A stretch of 64,000 nt of DNA from Corynebacterium silvaticum (GCF_004382825.2 NZ_SDQO02000003.1:333505-397504); one strand, 5' to 3'. Counted from the stretch's first letter, positions 36,094 through 45,043 are shown. The notes: generated from the letters alone by a model not told the origin. A program made the numbers and translations.

Positions 36094-36813
36094 TTATCCG
36101 CCACGCACTACCTCAAGAGCAATATCGGGGTAATCGGTAGCGATCATATCGACGCCATGCTCAAGCGCCCATCGCATATCCTCACGCTCATTCACAGTCC
36201 ATATATATGTCCTCTGGCCTTTCCTCCCGACCAATCCCGGACGCAACTTCGCATGAGCGATGGAGAGTCCCCGAGCTGTCGGGTGCGACGGCGCAACATC
36301 CAAAGGGTTGTAGCGAGCCTCCCATTCCCTCCGCAGATAAATCGCGTCAATGCCCGGAACCAGCCGACGTATCCTGCTTATCGACGCATGTGAGAAGGAA
36401 ATAAGGTGAATCCGCGGGTCTGCGAGCAGCCCCCGGTAGCGCAAGCGCATGGCGATGCTTTCCTCTAGCATCGCGCCGTAGCGCAGCGGGTGTTTAGTCT
36501 CCACATAAAGGTGTTTGTCTGGGTAGGCGAGCACAATGTCCAGAAGCTCATCAAGAGTAAGAATGCGCTGCGGATTCTCACTGGTCCCGATGTTGGCATG
36601 ACGCAACTGTTGCAGGGTGGCAGTAGATACCTGCGTCTTCTCACCGGCGGTGCGCAACAAAGTTCGATCATGGTGGCAGACCACGTGTCCGTCGCTCGTT
36701 AAACGGACATCGCATTCAACTCCATGAATGGGAAGCTCCAGCGCCTTTTCAAAGGCCTGGGCAGTCATCTCAGGATACGCCGATCTAAAGCCTCGATGGG
36801 CGATAATCTGCAC
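36094..36813 (-). CDS. Cytosolic glycerophosphodiester phosphodiesterase (Rv3842c/GlpQ1-like)
   Basis: This 239-residue enzyme has no signal peptide and the GDPD active-site blocks QIIAHRGFRSAYPE, GVECDVRLTSDGHVVCHHD and YVETKHP. The C-terminal block is WTVNEREDMRWALEHGVDMIATDYPD. It cleaves glycerophosphodiesters to glycerol-3-phosphate in the cytosol, complementing the exported enzyme at 10-11 kb. The start is GTG 36811-36813, with AGGGG seven bases upstream. Confidence 0.87.
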   Translation of the reverse strand: MQIIAHRGFRSAYPEMTAQAFEKALELPIHGVECDVRLTSDGHVVCHHDRTLLRTAGEKTQVSTATLQQLRHANIGTSENPQRILTLDELLDIVLAYPDKHLYVETKHPLRYGAMLEESIAMRLRYRGLLADPRIHLISFSHASISRIRRLVPGIDAIYLRREWEARYNPLDVAPSHPTARGLSIAHAKLRPGLVGRKGQRTYIWTVNEREDMRWALEHGVDMIATDYPDIALEVVRGG

Positions 36814-36880
36814 GTCACACCCCTATTCTCATACCTTGTTCTGTGGTACTTCCTTTCTTTCCTTAGACTACCTTGCACAA

Positions 36881-36911
36881 AGCCGGGCCCTTCCTAAGAA
36901 GAGACCCGGCT
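36881..36911 (-). terminator. Weak hairpin after nupC
   Basis: AGCCGGG (36881-36887) pairs with CCCGGCT (36905-36911). The minus strand continues TTTGTG after the stem. Confidence 0.45.
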
Positions 36912-36942
36912 CACGTGCCTACTCAAACCCACAGCACCTTAT

Positions 36943-38157
36943 TTACATAGCGACCACACCAACAATTGCCGCGTTGAGCATGTTGGTAGCAAAACCAGTG
37001 ATGAGGGCTAGTGGAGCAAGCTTGGCGACTTCACCACGACGCTCCGGAACAAGACCTCCGAGTGCACCGATCTGAATTGCGATGGAGCCGATATTGGCAA
37101 AGCCTGCGAGGGCGAAAGTACTGACCATGATGGACTTCGGCGACAGGTTCTCCAGGTTGGCACCAAAGCTGGTGTAGCCCACAAACTCGTTAATAATGGT
37201 CTTCTCGCCGATGAAGGATCCCACGAGATGGGCTTCGCTCCAAGGTGCACCGATAAGCCACGCAACAGGAGAGAACAGCACGCCAAAGAGCCCTTCCAAG
37301 GACCATCCCTCTTGATCAAAGAGACTGCCGATGCCACCCAAGATCGCAGAAAGCATAGAAATCATCGCGATGAAGGCAATGAGCAAGCAGCCCACAGCAA
37401 CGGCGATCTGGCCACCACTCATGGCACCACGACCGATGGCGTCGACAACGTTTTTGCTCTCAGTATCGCGTACATCGCGGACACTAGTATCAAGAGTCGA
37501 TTTCTCTGTTTCCGGCATGAAGGCCTTAGCCACAAGAATAGAACCCGGCGCGTTCATCACACTGGCTGCGAGGAGGTACTCCAGCGGGGCACCAAGCAAG
37601 GAATAACCGATGAGGGTCGAACCCGCTACGGAGGCGAAACCACCCGTCATACAGGTAAACATCTCGGAGCGAGTGAGCTTTTTCAGGTACGGCTGAATCA
37701 CCAAAGGCGCCTCGGATTGGCCCAAGAAAATCACCGTCGCCGCCCATACCGATTCCACCTTGGACGTTCCCAACAGCCACTTTAATGCGCCGCCGACGAT
37801 GTCCACGAAGAATTGGATCACTCGGAAGTAGTACAAAGCGCCGATGATAGCACCAAGGAAGATGATCACCGGCAGCACGTTGAGAGCAAAAACAAAGGAG
37901 TTCTCAGTACTAAAGAGCGATCCGAAGACAAAGGATGTGCCCTCGTTGGTAAAGTCGGTGAGCTTCTGCAGCCCTTTGGATACCGACTTCATTGCATTAA
38001 AGCCCACACTCCACTTGAGAACGAGCAGTGACAGCAGAACTTGCAATGCCAGGCCTACCCCGAGGGTCCGCCAGTTGATCTGTTTGCGTGCGCGGGAAAA
38101 GAGAATGAGCAATCCTAGGATCGCTACGATTCCTAAAAGTCCCTGAAGCCTTTCCAT
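36943..38157 (-). CDS. nupC: Concentrative nucleoside transporter (NupC/CNT family)
   Basis: This 404-residue transporter has about ten hydrophobic segments. CNT blocks are LPVIIFLGAIIGALYYFRVIQF, VIFLGQSEAPLVIQPYLKKLTRSE, CMTGGFASVAGSTLIGY and SVMNAPGSILVAKAFMPETE. The QSEAPL and NAPGS motifs bind nucleoside and cation. GFANIGSIAIQIGALGGLVPERR is the C-terminal family block. It lies 11 bases after cdd and supplies nucleosides to Cdd and DeoA. The start is ATG 38155-38157, with AAGGGG at seven bases. Confidence 0.92.
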   Translation of the reverse strand: MERLQGLLGIVAILGLLILFSRARKQINWRTLGVGLALQVLLSLLVLKWSVGFNAMKSVSKGLQKLTDFTNEGTSFVFGSLFSTENSFVFALNVLPVIIFLGAIIGALYYFRVIQFFVDIVGGALKWLLGTSKVESVWAATVIFLGQSEAPLVIQPYLKKLTRSEMFTCMTGGFASVAGSTLIGYSLLGAPLEYLLAASVMNAPGSILVAKAFMPETEKSTLDTSVRDVRDTESKNVVDAIGRGAMSGGQIAVAVGCLLIAFIAMISMLSAILGGIGSLFDQEGWSLEGLFGVLFSPVAWLIGAPWSEAHLVGSFIGEKTIINEFVGYTSFGANLENLSPKSIMVSTFALAGFANIGSIAIQIGALGGLVPERRGEVAKLAPLALITGFATNMLNAAIVGVVAM

Positions 38158-38168
38158 TATGTGTCCCC

Positions 38169-38639
38169 TTATAGAGATTCTGGGCCGAAGGAATGCGGAA
38201 GAATTGTGGCAAAGTCAACGCTGAGGGAATTGTCACCGTCTTCCACGATGACGCGCTGACAATTGAACTCGCGGAGAACCTGGCGGCACGCGCCACAGGG
38301 CCAGCACGGCTCCCCGGCTTTACCGACGATGGCCACCGCCTCAATGCGGAATGGAACTTCATCGCCCGAGCGCGGCTGTCCCCCTACAATTGCGCCACCA
38401 ATTCCGTTACGCTCAGCACAAATGGTTAATCCATAGGATGCGTTTTCAAAGTTGCATCCGTGGATGAGGCGGCCGTCGTCAAGCAAAAGTGCCGCGCCGA
38501 CCGGAAAATGTGAATACGGCGAGTAGGAACGTTGGGCAGCAATTCGGGCTTCCGCAAGGAGCTTGTCGTCGGTCCACGTTGCACCGGTTCCCGAGGTCGC
38601 GCAGGCGGTCTGACCAGTGGTTGTAGCCTCGGTGGTCAT
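38169..38639 (-). CDS. cdd: Cytidine deaminase
   Basis: This 156-residue zinc enzyme converts cytidine and deoxycytidine to the uridine forms. Motifs are SPYSHFPVGAALLLDDGR, NASYGLTICAERNG (Cys-Ala-Glu with the proton-shuttling Glu) and GEPCWPCGACRQVLREF (the two other zinc Cys). An N-terminal Thr-rich extension of about 25 residues is unusual. ATG 38637-38639 is chosen with AAAGGA at nine bases. It is the first gene of the leftward cdd-nupC operon and faces deoA across a region with three repeated motifs. Confidence 0.93.
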   Translation of the reverse strand: MTTEATTTGQTACATSGTGATWTDDKLLAEARIAAQRSYSPYSHFPVGAALLLDDGRLIHGCNFENASYGLTICAERNGIGGAIVGGQPRSGDEVPFRIEAVAIVGKAGEPCWPCGACRQVLREFNCQRVIVEDGDNSLSVDFATILPHSFGPESL

Positions 38640-38652
38640 GTCACCACATCCT

Positions 38653-38715
38653 TTTACATTTGTGCTTTTAACCCTTGACATTCGTGCTACCAGTGATGAT
38701 AATCAAGAATGTCAA
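38653..38715. promoter_or_regulatory. Candidate operator array between cdd and deoA
   Basis: TTTACATTTGTGCT (38653-38666) and TTGACATTCGTGCT (38675-38688) are 12/14 identical direct repeats exactly 22 bases apart. TTGACATTC (38675-38683) is also matched by an inverted GAATGTCAA at 38707-38715. The first repeat overlaps the cdd ribosome site. A nucleoside-responsive regulator is the likely binder, by inference. Confidence 0.55.
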
Positions 38716-38835
38716 ATCGCACAATAGGTTAAGAGAAGTGTTCCACAGCATAATGTGAGTACTCTGGGGGTACTCTAGCCGAGTTGCCATCTAACACTTC
38801 CTAAGCCTTAACAGCTCCAATGGAAGGTGATTACC

Positions 38836-40122
38836 GTGGCCGAGAAGTTCGACGCCGTAGACGTCATCCGCACAAAGCGGGATAAAGGAAAGCTGAGCAA
38901 GGGGCAAATCGACTGGATCATCGATGCCTACACTCGCGGTATCGTCGGCGACGACCAAATGGCCGCCCTCAACATGGCAATATTCCTCAACGGTATGGAT
39001 CGAGAAGAAATCGTCCAGTGGACCCAAGCCATGATCGACTCCGGCGAGACCATGAGCTTTGCCAGCCTTTCCCGCCCCACCACAGACAAGCACTCCACCG
39101 GCGGCGTTGGCGATAAAATCACCCTCCCCCTCGCGCCACTCGTTGCCAGCTACGGCGTTGCCGTGCCGCAGCTCTCGGGCAGAGGACTAGGGCACACCGG
39201 CGGAACCCTAGACAAGCTAGAAACCATCCCCGGCTGGGAAGCCGACATAGATAACGCCCGCATGATGAAGATCCTGGAAGACCCCGGCTGCGTCGTATGC
39301 GCCGCGGGAGCAGGCTTAGCACCTGCAGACAAGAAGATCTATGCACTGCGCGACATCACCGCTACCGTCGACTGCATCCCACTGATCGCCAGCTCCATCA
39401 TGAGTAAAAAGATCGCCGAAGGAACCGCAAACCTTGTCCTCGACGTCAAAGTCGGTTCCGGTGCCTTTATGAAGGAACTTGACCAGGCCCGCGAGCTCGC
39501 CCGAACCATGGTTGACCTCGGACGCGACGCCGGAACCAACATGGTCGCACTCCTCACCGACATGTCCGTCCCGCTAGGCCGCACCATCGGCAACGCCCTG
39601 GAAGTTCGCGAGTCCGTAGAAGTCCTCGCAGGTGGCGGACCTTCCGACGTCATAGAGCTCACCTGCGCCCTTGCAACAGAAATGCTTGAGCTCGCCGGTA
39701 TCCACGACCCCGACGTGCATGAAGCGCTTGCCGACGGCCGCGCGATGGATTCCTGGAAGAAGATGATCCGTGCACAGGGCGGCGACCCCGACGCTGCCCT
39801 CCCCACCGCACGCCACACCCACGAGATCACCGCCGACCGCAACGGCTACCTCACGGAAATGGATGCCCTCGCACTAGGTGTAGCCAGCTGGCGACTTGGT
39901 GCAGGACGCGCCCGCAAGGAAGACCCAGTCCAGCTCGGCGCTGGCATCGAGATTCATGCAGGACTCGGCGAGAAGGTAACAAAGGGCCAAAAACTCTTCA
40001 CCCTCCACACCGATGATGAAGATCGCTTCGACCGCGCCCTAGAATCTCTCGAACCCGGCGTAAAGATCGGCGACGAGGCCCCGGCCCCACGCACCTCGGT
40101 CATTCTCGACCGAATCAGCTAG
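38836..40122 (+). CDS. deoA: Thymidine phosphorylase
   Basis: This 428-residue enzyme phosphorolyses thymidine to thymine and deoxyribose-1-phosphate. The family signature SGRGLGHTGGTLDKLE is complete. Phosphate- and base-binding blocks are DKHSTGGVGDKITLPLAP and ASSIMSKKIAEGTANLVLDVKVGSGAFM. The C-terminal alpha/beta domain includes ELAGIHDP and VQLGAGIEIHAGLGEKVTKGQ. GTG 38836 is the best start because GGAAGG lies eight bases upstream; the GTG at 38827 falls in that site. It is divergent from cdd-nupC and probably co-regulated. Confidence 0.93.
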   Translation: MAEKFDAVDVIRTKRDKGKLSKGQIDWIIDAYTRGIVGDDQMAALNMAIFLNGMDREEIVQWTQAMIDSGETMSFASLSRPTTDKHSTGGVGDKITLPLAPLVASYGVAVPQLSGRGLGHTGGTLDKLETIPGWEADIDNARMMKILEDPGCVVCAAGAGLAPADKKIYALRDITATVDCIPLIASSIMSKKIAEGTANLVLDVKVGSGAFMKELDQARELARTMVDLGRDAGTNMVALLTDMSVPLGRTIGNALEVRESVEVLAGGGPSDVIELTCALATEMLELAGIHDPDVHEALADGRAMDSWKKMIRAQGGDPDAALPTARHTHEITADRNGYLTEMDALALGVASWRLGAGRARKEDPVQLGAGIEIHAGLGEKVTKGQKLFTLHTDDEDRFDRALESLEPGVKIGDEAPAPRTSVILDRIS

Positions 40123-40170
40123 CCTGTTCGGCGCGGCGAAAGCTGCGGCGAACTCAGCCAAACACGCACT

Positions 40171-40244
40171 AAACCTGCATTTCCATAGACATTGCGCCCG
40201 CAATCATGCCCACACCGCATGATTGTCTATGGAAATGCAGGTTT
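40171..40244. repeat. Palindromic element, copy 2 (arms contain CCTGCATTTCCATAGAC)
   Basis: Perfect 21-base arms at 40171-40191 and 40224-40244 flank a 32-base spacer with an inner hairpin AATCATGC/GCATGATT. It ends in TTTTT on the plus strand. It lies between convergent deoA and ldh. Its outer arms are identical to copy 1 at 25077-25144. Confidence 0.9.
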
Positions 40245-40266
40245 TTAGCTCCCAAAGCTGATCAGC

Positions 40267-41217
40267 TTAAGCCGGGAAGAACTGCCCCTGAATGTCACGC
40301 AAGGTATCTGCTGAGTGAGTGAATCGCTCCATCTCATGGTCAGTGAGCTCAAGCTCCACCACTCGGTTGATACCACCACGATTAATCACAGCCGGCGTGC
40401 CAATATAGATATTCTCCTGCCCATATTCGCCCTGTAGGAGAGCCGACACAGGCAACGCAACCTCCTGGTTATGGATTACTGCGCGCGTAATACGGGCGAG
40501 CCCCATGCCAATGCCATAAGAGGTGGAGCCTTTGGCGTCGATAATGGCGTAAGCGGCGTCGCGGGTTTCCTCGAAGATCTTCTCTAGTTCGGCATCCAAA
40601 CCGGGGTTTTTCTCCAGCTGGCGGCGCATGGATACACCCGCAACGGTGGCCGAAGAAAGAACCGGAAGCTCTGTATCGCCGTGCTCGCCGATGATATACG
40701 CGTGGATCGAGCTGGGTGCGACTTCATAGCGCTCACCAAGCATGTAGCGGAAGCGTGCGGAGTCGAGGACCGTGCCCGAGCCGATCACGCGATGCCAATC
40801 CAGCCCCGAATACTTCCACGCAGCATAAGCAAGGATGTCCACGGGGTTAGATGCCACAAGAAGGATGCCATCGAAGTTATTGGCCATGATCTCGTCGACG
40901 ATGGACTTCATGATCTTCATGTTCTTGTCCACGAGCTGCAGGCGGGTTTCACCGGGCTTCTGCGCAGCCCCCGCGCAGATCACGACCATGGCCGCATCTT
41001 CGCAGTCCGCATAGGTGCCCTTGGTAACCCTGGTGCGAGAGGAAGCCCACACAACACCATGGTTGAGGTCCATGACGTTGCCTTCGAGCTTCTTTTCATC
41101 AATATCAATAATGGCCAGATGATCGACGGTTCCCTGGTTAACCAACGCATACGCATAGGCGACTCCCACATCACCTGCACCGATGAGCACGACCTTGTTT
41201 CCGACGATATCCTTCAT
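40267..41217 (-). CDS. ldh: L-lactate dehydrogenase
   Basis: This 316-residue NAD-dependent enzyme reduces pyruvate to L-lactate. The Rossmann motif is [17 protein letters not shown], with Asp of [11 protein letters not shown] selecting NAD. The substrate loop is [17 protein letters not shown] (Gln for pyruvate, Arg on the mobile loop), followed by [12 protein letters not shown]. The catalytic His is in [12 protein letters not shown]. Length is normal. The start is ATG 41215-41217. Direct repeats and a symmetric TGTGA...TCACA site upstream suggest regulation. Confidence 0.95.
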   Translation of the reverse strand: MKDIVGNKVVLIGAGDVGVAYAYALVNQGTVDHLAIIDIDEKKLEGNVMDLNHGVVWASSRTRVTKGTYADCEDAAMVVICAGAAQKPGETRLQLVDKNMKIMKSIVDEIMANNFDGILLVASNPVDILAYAAWKYSGLDWHRVIGSGTVLDSARFRYMLGERYEVAPSSIHAYIIGEHGDTELPVLSSATVAGVSMRRQLEKNPGLDAELEKIFEETRDAAYAIIDAKGSTSYGIGMGLARITRAVIHNQEVALPVSALLQGEYGQENIYIGTPAVINRGGINRVVELELTDHEMERFTHSADTLRDIQGQFFPA

Positions 41218-41285
41218 GGCTACCTTCCTTAGCGCCCCCGCCAGAGGCGAATCTTGTGAGTTTCTCTAGCCTTCCATTGCCAATT

Positions 41286-41331
41286 ATGCCCGATATTGTG
41301 GGATCATGCCCGATGTGATACTTATTTCACA
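41286..41331 (-). promoter_or_regulatory. Repeats upstream of ldh
   Basis: ATGCCCGAT occurs at 41286-41294 and 41306-41314, a 20-base period. TGTGA (41314-41318) and TCACA (41327-41331) form a palindrome with an 8-base centre. The CRP-like GlxR site has a 6-base centre, so this is only a loose match. Confidence 0.35.
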
Positions 41332-41436
41332 CTATTGAATTCCGTTCGGGTTCCGTTTTCACCCATTTTCATCGAGCTTTGCAGCCCCTACCCTAACAAG
41401 CTTCTCGACGCCCCTCCAGATCCAACGCCTCCACAG

Positions 41437-41473
41437 CAAAAGCCACCCCGACGTCATTCATTATCGGGGTGGC
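41437..41473 (-). terminator. Terminator after msrA
   Basis: GCCACCCCGA (41442-41451) pairs with TCGGGGTGGC (41464-41473), and the minus strand continues TTTTGC. Confidence 0.75.
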
Positions 41474-41493
41474 GGCAAAGCGAAACTCAGGAT

Positions 41494-42168
41494 TTAAGCG
41501 CCGGGAATCCCACAGGCAAGACCCGTGGAATGATGCGGGCAATAGCCTGCCGGATTTTTGTACAGATACTGCTGATGCTCGTCTTCAGCCCTGTAGTACG
41601 TGCCGGCGGGAGTGTCTGCAAGCGGGAGAATCTCTGTGGTGATGCGCCCGTGTCCGGCGTCGGCAAGCTTGCGGGCGTAATGCTCTGCAATCTCCCGGGC
41701 ACGCGCGGCCTGTGCGGTAGCGTTGGGCCCAGCTGTATAGATAGCAGACCGATACTGCGTTCCCACGTCATTCCCCTGGCGATAACCCTGCGTGGGGTCG
41801 TGTGCTTCCATTGCTTTGACCACGAGCTCGTCAAAGCTCACTACGGCTGGATCATAAACAATTTCCACGATCTCGGTGTGGTTGGTGCGCCCGCTGCACA
41901 CCTCACGGTAGGTGGGGTTCGGGGTAATGCCGCCGGCAAAGCCTACAGACGTGGACTCAACCCCTGCGGTCTCCCAGAACATTTTCTCCGCGCCCCAGTA
42001 GCAGCCAATGCCCACATAAAGTACTTCTTGCCCCTCTTTCCACGGGCCAGTAATGGGGGTGCGCAATACCGCATGCGGGCGCGGGTGCGACAGCACTGGC
42101 TGCGATCCACCCTTGAGCGCCTCGTTATCAGCAACCATCTTCGGTGCGGAACCAAACAACCAACCCAT
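41494..42168 (-). CDS. msrA: Peptide-methionine (S)-S-oxide reductase MsrA
   Basis: This 224-residue enzyme repairs oxidised methionine. The catalytic Cys is in VGIGCYWGAEKMFWE (GCYWG in place of the common GCFWG). Other blocks are GFAGGITPNPTYREVCSG, HDPTQGYRQGNDVGTQYRS and AEDEHQQYLYKNP. A second Cys pair near the C-terminus (GYCPHHSTGLACG) can serve recycling. I chose ATG 42166-42168 (MGWLFGSAPK), with GGAG six bases upstream. It is divergent from sodA, another oxidative-stress gene. Confidence 0.93.
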   Translation of the reverse strand: MGWLFGSAPKMVADNEALKGGSQPVLSHPRPHAVLRTPITGPWKEGQEVLYVGIGCYWGAEKMFWETAGVESTSVGFAGGITPNPTYREVCSGRTNHTEIVEIVYDPAVVSFDELVVKAMEAHDPTQGYRQGNDVGTQYRSAIYTAGPNATAQAARAREIAEHYARKLADAGHGRITTEILPLADTPAGTYYRAEDEHQQYLYKNPAGYCPHHSTGLACGIPGA

Positions 42169-42549
42169 CTTCTTCTCCATTCCTTCTGTATGTACGCCGT
42201 TACATGCATGCACACCGCGCAGACCATGCCGCCTTGAACGGCATCCTTCCTGACTGTGCGGTTATTTATTTATACGGTGCACAACCCCGAGTCGGATTGT
42301 TTTATTTCCCACCATGAAGTTTTTGGCCAGGCTTCCACGCCTCCTAGCCACACCCCACTCGCACCCTATCCGCACACCCGCGGTGTTCACCCGTGGCAAA
42401 CTTATTGGAATTTCAATAGATTAACGTTGCGATAATCCAGGTTTGTCCTATCATGGGGTCAAGTCGTCTCACGCGCATGACCAAGTTTCTTTGGTCCGAT
42501 CACACCTCGAAGTGCGCGTGGCGCTCACCTCAACGAAAGGACCACGGCA
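42169..42549. other. Divergent control region between msrA and sodA
   Basis: About 380 bases holding the promoters of both genes. I see no coding frame of substance and no operator I can name. Confidence 0.5.
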
Positions 42550-43152
42550 ATGGCTAAGTATGAACTGCCCGAACTTGATTACGCTTACGATGCTCTCGAG
42601 CCTCACATCGCTGCCGAGATCATGGAGCTACATCACTCCAAGCACCACGCAAACTACGTAAACGGTGCTAACACAGCCCTGGAGAAGCTTGCCGACGCCC
42701 GCGGTAACGGCTACATCGGCGTCGCCGTTACCGCCCTTACCAAGGACCTCGCCTTTAACCTCGGCGGCCACACCAACCACTCCATCTTCTGGAAGAACCT
42801 CTCCCCGAATGGTGGCGGCGAGCCAACCGGCGCACTCGCAGAGGCAATCAGCGCTGAATTCGGTTCCTTTGACAAGTTCAAGGAGCACTTCTCCGCAGCA
42901 GCTCTCGGCCTGCAGGGCTCCGGCTGGGCAGTGCTTGGCTACGACCACGTTGGCGAGCGCCTAGTCATCGAGCAGCTTACCGACCAGCAGGGCAACATCT
43001 CCGCTAACCTCACCCCACTGCTCATGCTCGACATGTGGGAGCACGCTTTCTATCTGCAGTACAAGAACGTCAAGGCTGACTACGTTAAGGCAGTATGGAA
43101 CGTCTTCAACTGGGAGGATGTTGCAGCACGTTACGAGGCCGCAACTAAGTAA
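42550..43152 (+). CDS. sodA: Superoxide dismutase, Mn/Fe type
   Basis: This 200-residue enzyme begins [19 protein letters not shown]. Metal ligands are seen in [26 protein letters not shown], and the C-terminal block [17 protein letters not shown], which matches the DxWEHAYY signature. The composition is typical of cambialistic or manganese corynebacterial enzymes; metal choice is not proven. The start is ATG 42550, with GAAAGGA upstream. Two strong inverted repeats follow the stop. Confidence 0.95.
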   Translation: MAKYELPELDYAYDALEPHIAAEIMELHHSKHHANYVNGANTALEKLADARGNGYIGVAVTALTKDLAFNLGGHTNHSIFWKNLSPNGGGEPTGALAEAISAEFGSFDKFKEHFSAAALGLQGSGWAVLGYDHVGERLVIEQLTDQQGNISANLTPLLMLDMWEHAFYLQYKNVKADYVKAVWNVFNWEDVAARYEAATK

Positions 43153-43178
43153 CCCACCAGTGCAGCAATGCACAGGCA

Positions 43179-43220
43179 ACCGTCTTCACGCTTCTGCCAG
43201 CACAAAAACGTGAAGACGGT
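43179..43220 (+). terminator. sodA terminator hairpin
   Basis: ACCGTCTTCACG (43179-43190) pairs with CGTGAAGACGGT (43209-43220), a perfect 12-base stem 26 bases after the sodA stop. There is no T-run. Confidence 0.6.
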
Positions 43221-43239
43221 ATACAACATCGCCGTCGCG

Positions 43240-43289
43240 ATGCCTAGCCCCTAGGCATGAGCCACACCGCTCGCCTAGGGGCTAGGCAT
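43240..43289. repeat. Second inverted repeat downstream of sodA
   Basis: Perfect 17-base arms beginning ATGCCTAGCCCC (43240-43256) and ending GGGGCTAGGCAT (43273-43289) flank a 16-base spacer. Each arm is nearly self-complementary (GCCTAGCCCCTAGGC). Confidence 0.8.
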
Positions 43290-43486
43290 ATCTCAACTAA
43301 GGAATAGACCAGACAACTTTGAGCGCTACGAGCCTCCTCAATCTGCTTGGCGGAACATGAAAAGAGTGGAAAGAACTAAGTCAATGGAACACTATTATTC
43401 AATGGCTTGAACTTGAAGATACTACGCGCATAGACTCGCTGCAAGTATTATTTTTAGTTTTTCTATCCGGGAGATTTTATACCAAC
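43290..43486. other. Intergenic stretch before the FMN reductase
   Basis: About 200 AT-rich bases. One frame at about 43357-43486 stays open and runs in frame into the reductase start (KEWKELSQWNTIIQWLELED), but it has no clear start. It may be a gene remnant or a leader. Confidence 0.3.
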
Positions 43487-44071
43487 ATGTCTACCGCATC
43501 AACCAAGGTCAGCGTCCTCGTCGGCAGCCTCCGCGAAGGCTCTTTTGCCCGCAAGATCGCACTCAACGCCATCGAGATGCTCCCCAGCGACTGGGATTCC
43601 AGCATCCTAGAAATCCGTGATCTACCGCTCTATGATGCCGACTACGACGACCCAGCCATGGCTTCCAAGCCCCTGCCAGAGACCTACACAATCTTCCGGG
43701 AAGAGCTCAAAGCCTCCGACGCAGTCCTCTTTGTCACCGCAGAAAACAATCGCACGATCCCCGCCTGCCTCAAAAACGCCATTGACGTCGGATCCAAGCC
43801 CAATAGCGACGTTGCCTGGACGGGCCTACCAGGTGGAATCATTAGCCATTCGGTCGGACGCATGGGCGGCTACAGCTCTCACAAGAACCTCCGCCTCGCG
43901 CTTTCATACTTTGCAATGCCGCTCACCGGCCAGCCAGAGGCATTCATCGGCCAGTCCAATACGCTTATCGACGACAACGGCGCCATCTCCAACGAAGACA
44001 CCCGCGCGTTCATCCAGCGCTACCTTGACACCTTTGTGGAACTAGTTAAGACAAACCCGCGTAAGCGCTAG
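43487..44071 (+). CDS. NADPH-dependent FMN reductase-family protein
   Basis: This 194-residue flavodoxin-fold enzyme has VSVLVGSLREGSFARKIA (phosphate-binding loop for FMN) and LPLYDADYDDP. The family motif region is AVLFVTAENNRTIPACLKNAID, where the usual PEYN is replaced by AENNR. It probably reduces quinones, azo compounds or chromate with NAD(P)H. The start is ATG 43487. Its 3' end overlaps the 3' end of the convergent LysR gene by 26 bases. Confidence 0.83.
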   Translation: MSTASTKVSVLVGSLREGSFARKIALNAIEMLPSDWDSSILEIRDLPLYDADYDDPAMASKPLPETYTIFREELKASDAVLFVTAENNRTIPACLKNAIDVGSKPNSDVAWTGLPGGIISHSVGRMGGYSSHKNLRLALSYFAMPLTGQPEAFIGQSNTLIDDNGAISNEDTRAFIQRYLDTFVELVKTNPRKR

Positions 44072-44969
44072 CCACAAGCGCGGGACTGCGGTCGAGGATA
44101 AACGTGCGGAATTGCTCGACCGCAGGCGCTGGCTGCGATTCTTTCCGCCACACCATGCCAAGCTCCCGCTTGGCCACCGGAGTGAGGGGACGCAACACCA
44201 CATTCTTGGGCACCAGGTAGGGGTCGTCTAGAGGCACCAGACCAACTCCCAATCCCGCCCCAACCAGGCCTATCACCGTAGTAAGCTCCATCGACTCAAA
44301 AACTAACCGTGGCGTAAAACCGGCACGGTGGGCGAGGTCGTCGAGAAGCATACGAGTACCAAATCCCGGCAGCATTCCCACAAAGGGAACATCGCGAGCT
44401 TCCTCCAGCCTGATGGGTGAGTTCTTCCTTGCGAGTGGATGGTCGAGCGGGATTGCGAGAGCCAAGCGCTGCGAAAAGAGAGGTGCCCAACCAGAGGGAG
44501 CGTCGAAAAGCTTAGGGCGTGGGGCTATAAGGGCAAGATCAGATTCTCCGGAAAGTACGCGGCTCGTGAGGTCCTGCGCTGCACCTTGGTGCAGCTGAAA
44601 GTCCACGTGCGGGTGTTCCGCCCGGTAGGCGCGAAGAAAATCTGGCACCATCCAGGTACCCAAGGAATGCATGAAATCGAGGCGCACCGTACCATGCTCC
44701 GGATCCAGCAATCTCTGCACCTCTTTACGCGCATTCACAAGTTCTTGATCCGCCCGGCGCGCGTGCAGCAAAACCACGCGGCCTCGCATATTGAGTTCAA
44801 TACCCCTGCCATTGCGTTCAAAAAGCGTGCCACCAAAAGCTCGTTCTACGCGGGCGATCCTGCGTGAAAGGGTGGGTTGCGACATCCCAAGCGAATCAGC
44901 CACCGCGCTCACATGACCCATGTCTGCAACGGCAATGAAGCTGCGAAGATCCTCACTATTTATGTTCAC
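44046..44969 (-). CDS. LysR-family transcriptional regulator
   Basis: This 307-residue regulator has an N-terminal helix-turn-helix (LRSFIAVADMGHVSAVADSLGMSQPTLSRRIARVE). The substrate domain runs from about residue 90, with GTVRLDFMHSLGTWMVP and DLALIAPRP. GTG 44967-44969 is chosen, with GGTGAGG five bases upstream; the frame extends upstream to ATG 45005 without a site. It is divergent from an MFS transporter, the usual arrangement for a regulator of an efflux gene, so the transporter is its likely target. Confidence 0.83.
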   Translation of the reverse strand: MNINSEDLRSFIAVADMGHVSAVADSLGMSQPTLSRRIARVERAFGGTLFERNGRGIELNMRGRVVLLHARRADQELVNARKEVQRLLDPEHGTVRLDFMHSLGTWMVPDFLRAYRAEHPHVDFQLHQGAAQDLTSRVLSGESDLALIAPRPKLFDAPSGWAPLFSQRLALAIPLDHPLARKNSPIRLEEARDVPFVGMLPGFGTRMLLDDLAHRAGFTPRLVFESMELTTVIGLVGAGLGVGLVPLDDPYLVPKNVVLRPLTPVAKRELGMVWRKESQPAPAVEQFRTFILDRSPALVASAYAGLS

Positions 44970-45043
44970 AGAGACCTCACCGTTCAAATCATGTACATAA
45001 TGCATGAATTCTGCTTATTTTTTCATTTTACACATATTCAGAG

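Noticed and set aside
25077..40244. CRISPR array
   Set aside because: The repeated palindrome occurs only twice, 15 kb apart, with no regular spacers and no cas genes.
41314..41331. GlxR (CRP-like) site before ldh
   Set aside because: The centre is 8 bases, not 6, so it does not fit the GlxR consensus; recorded only as a loose palindrome.
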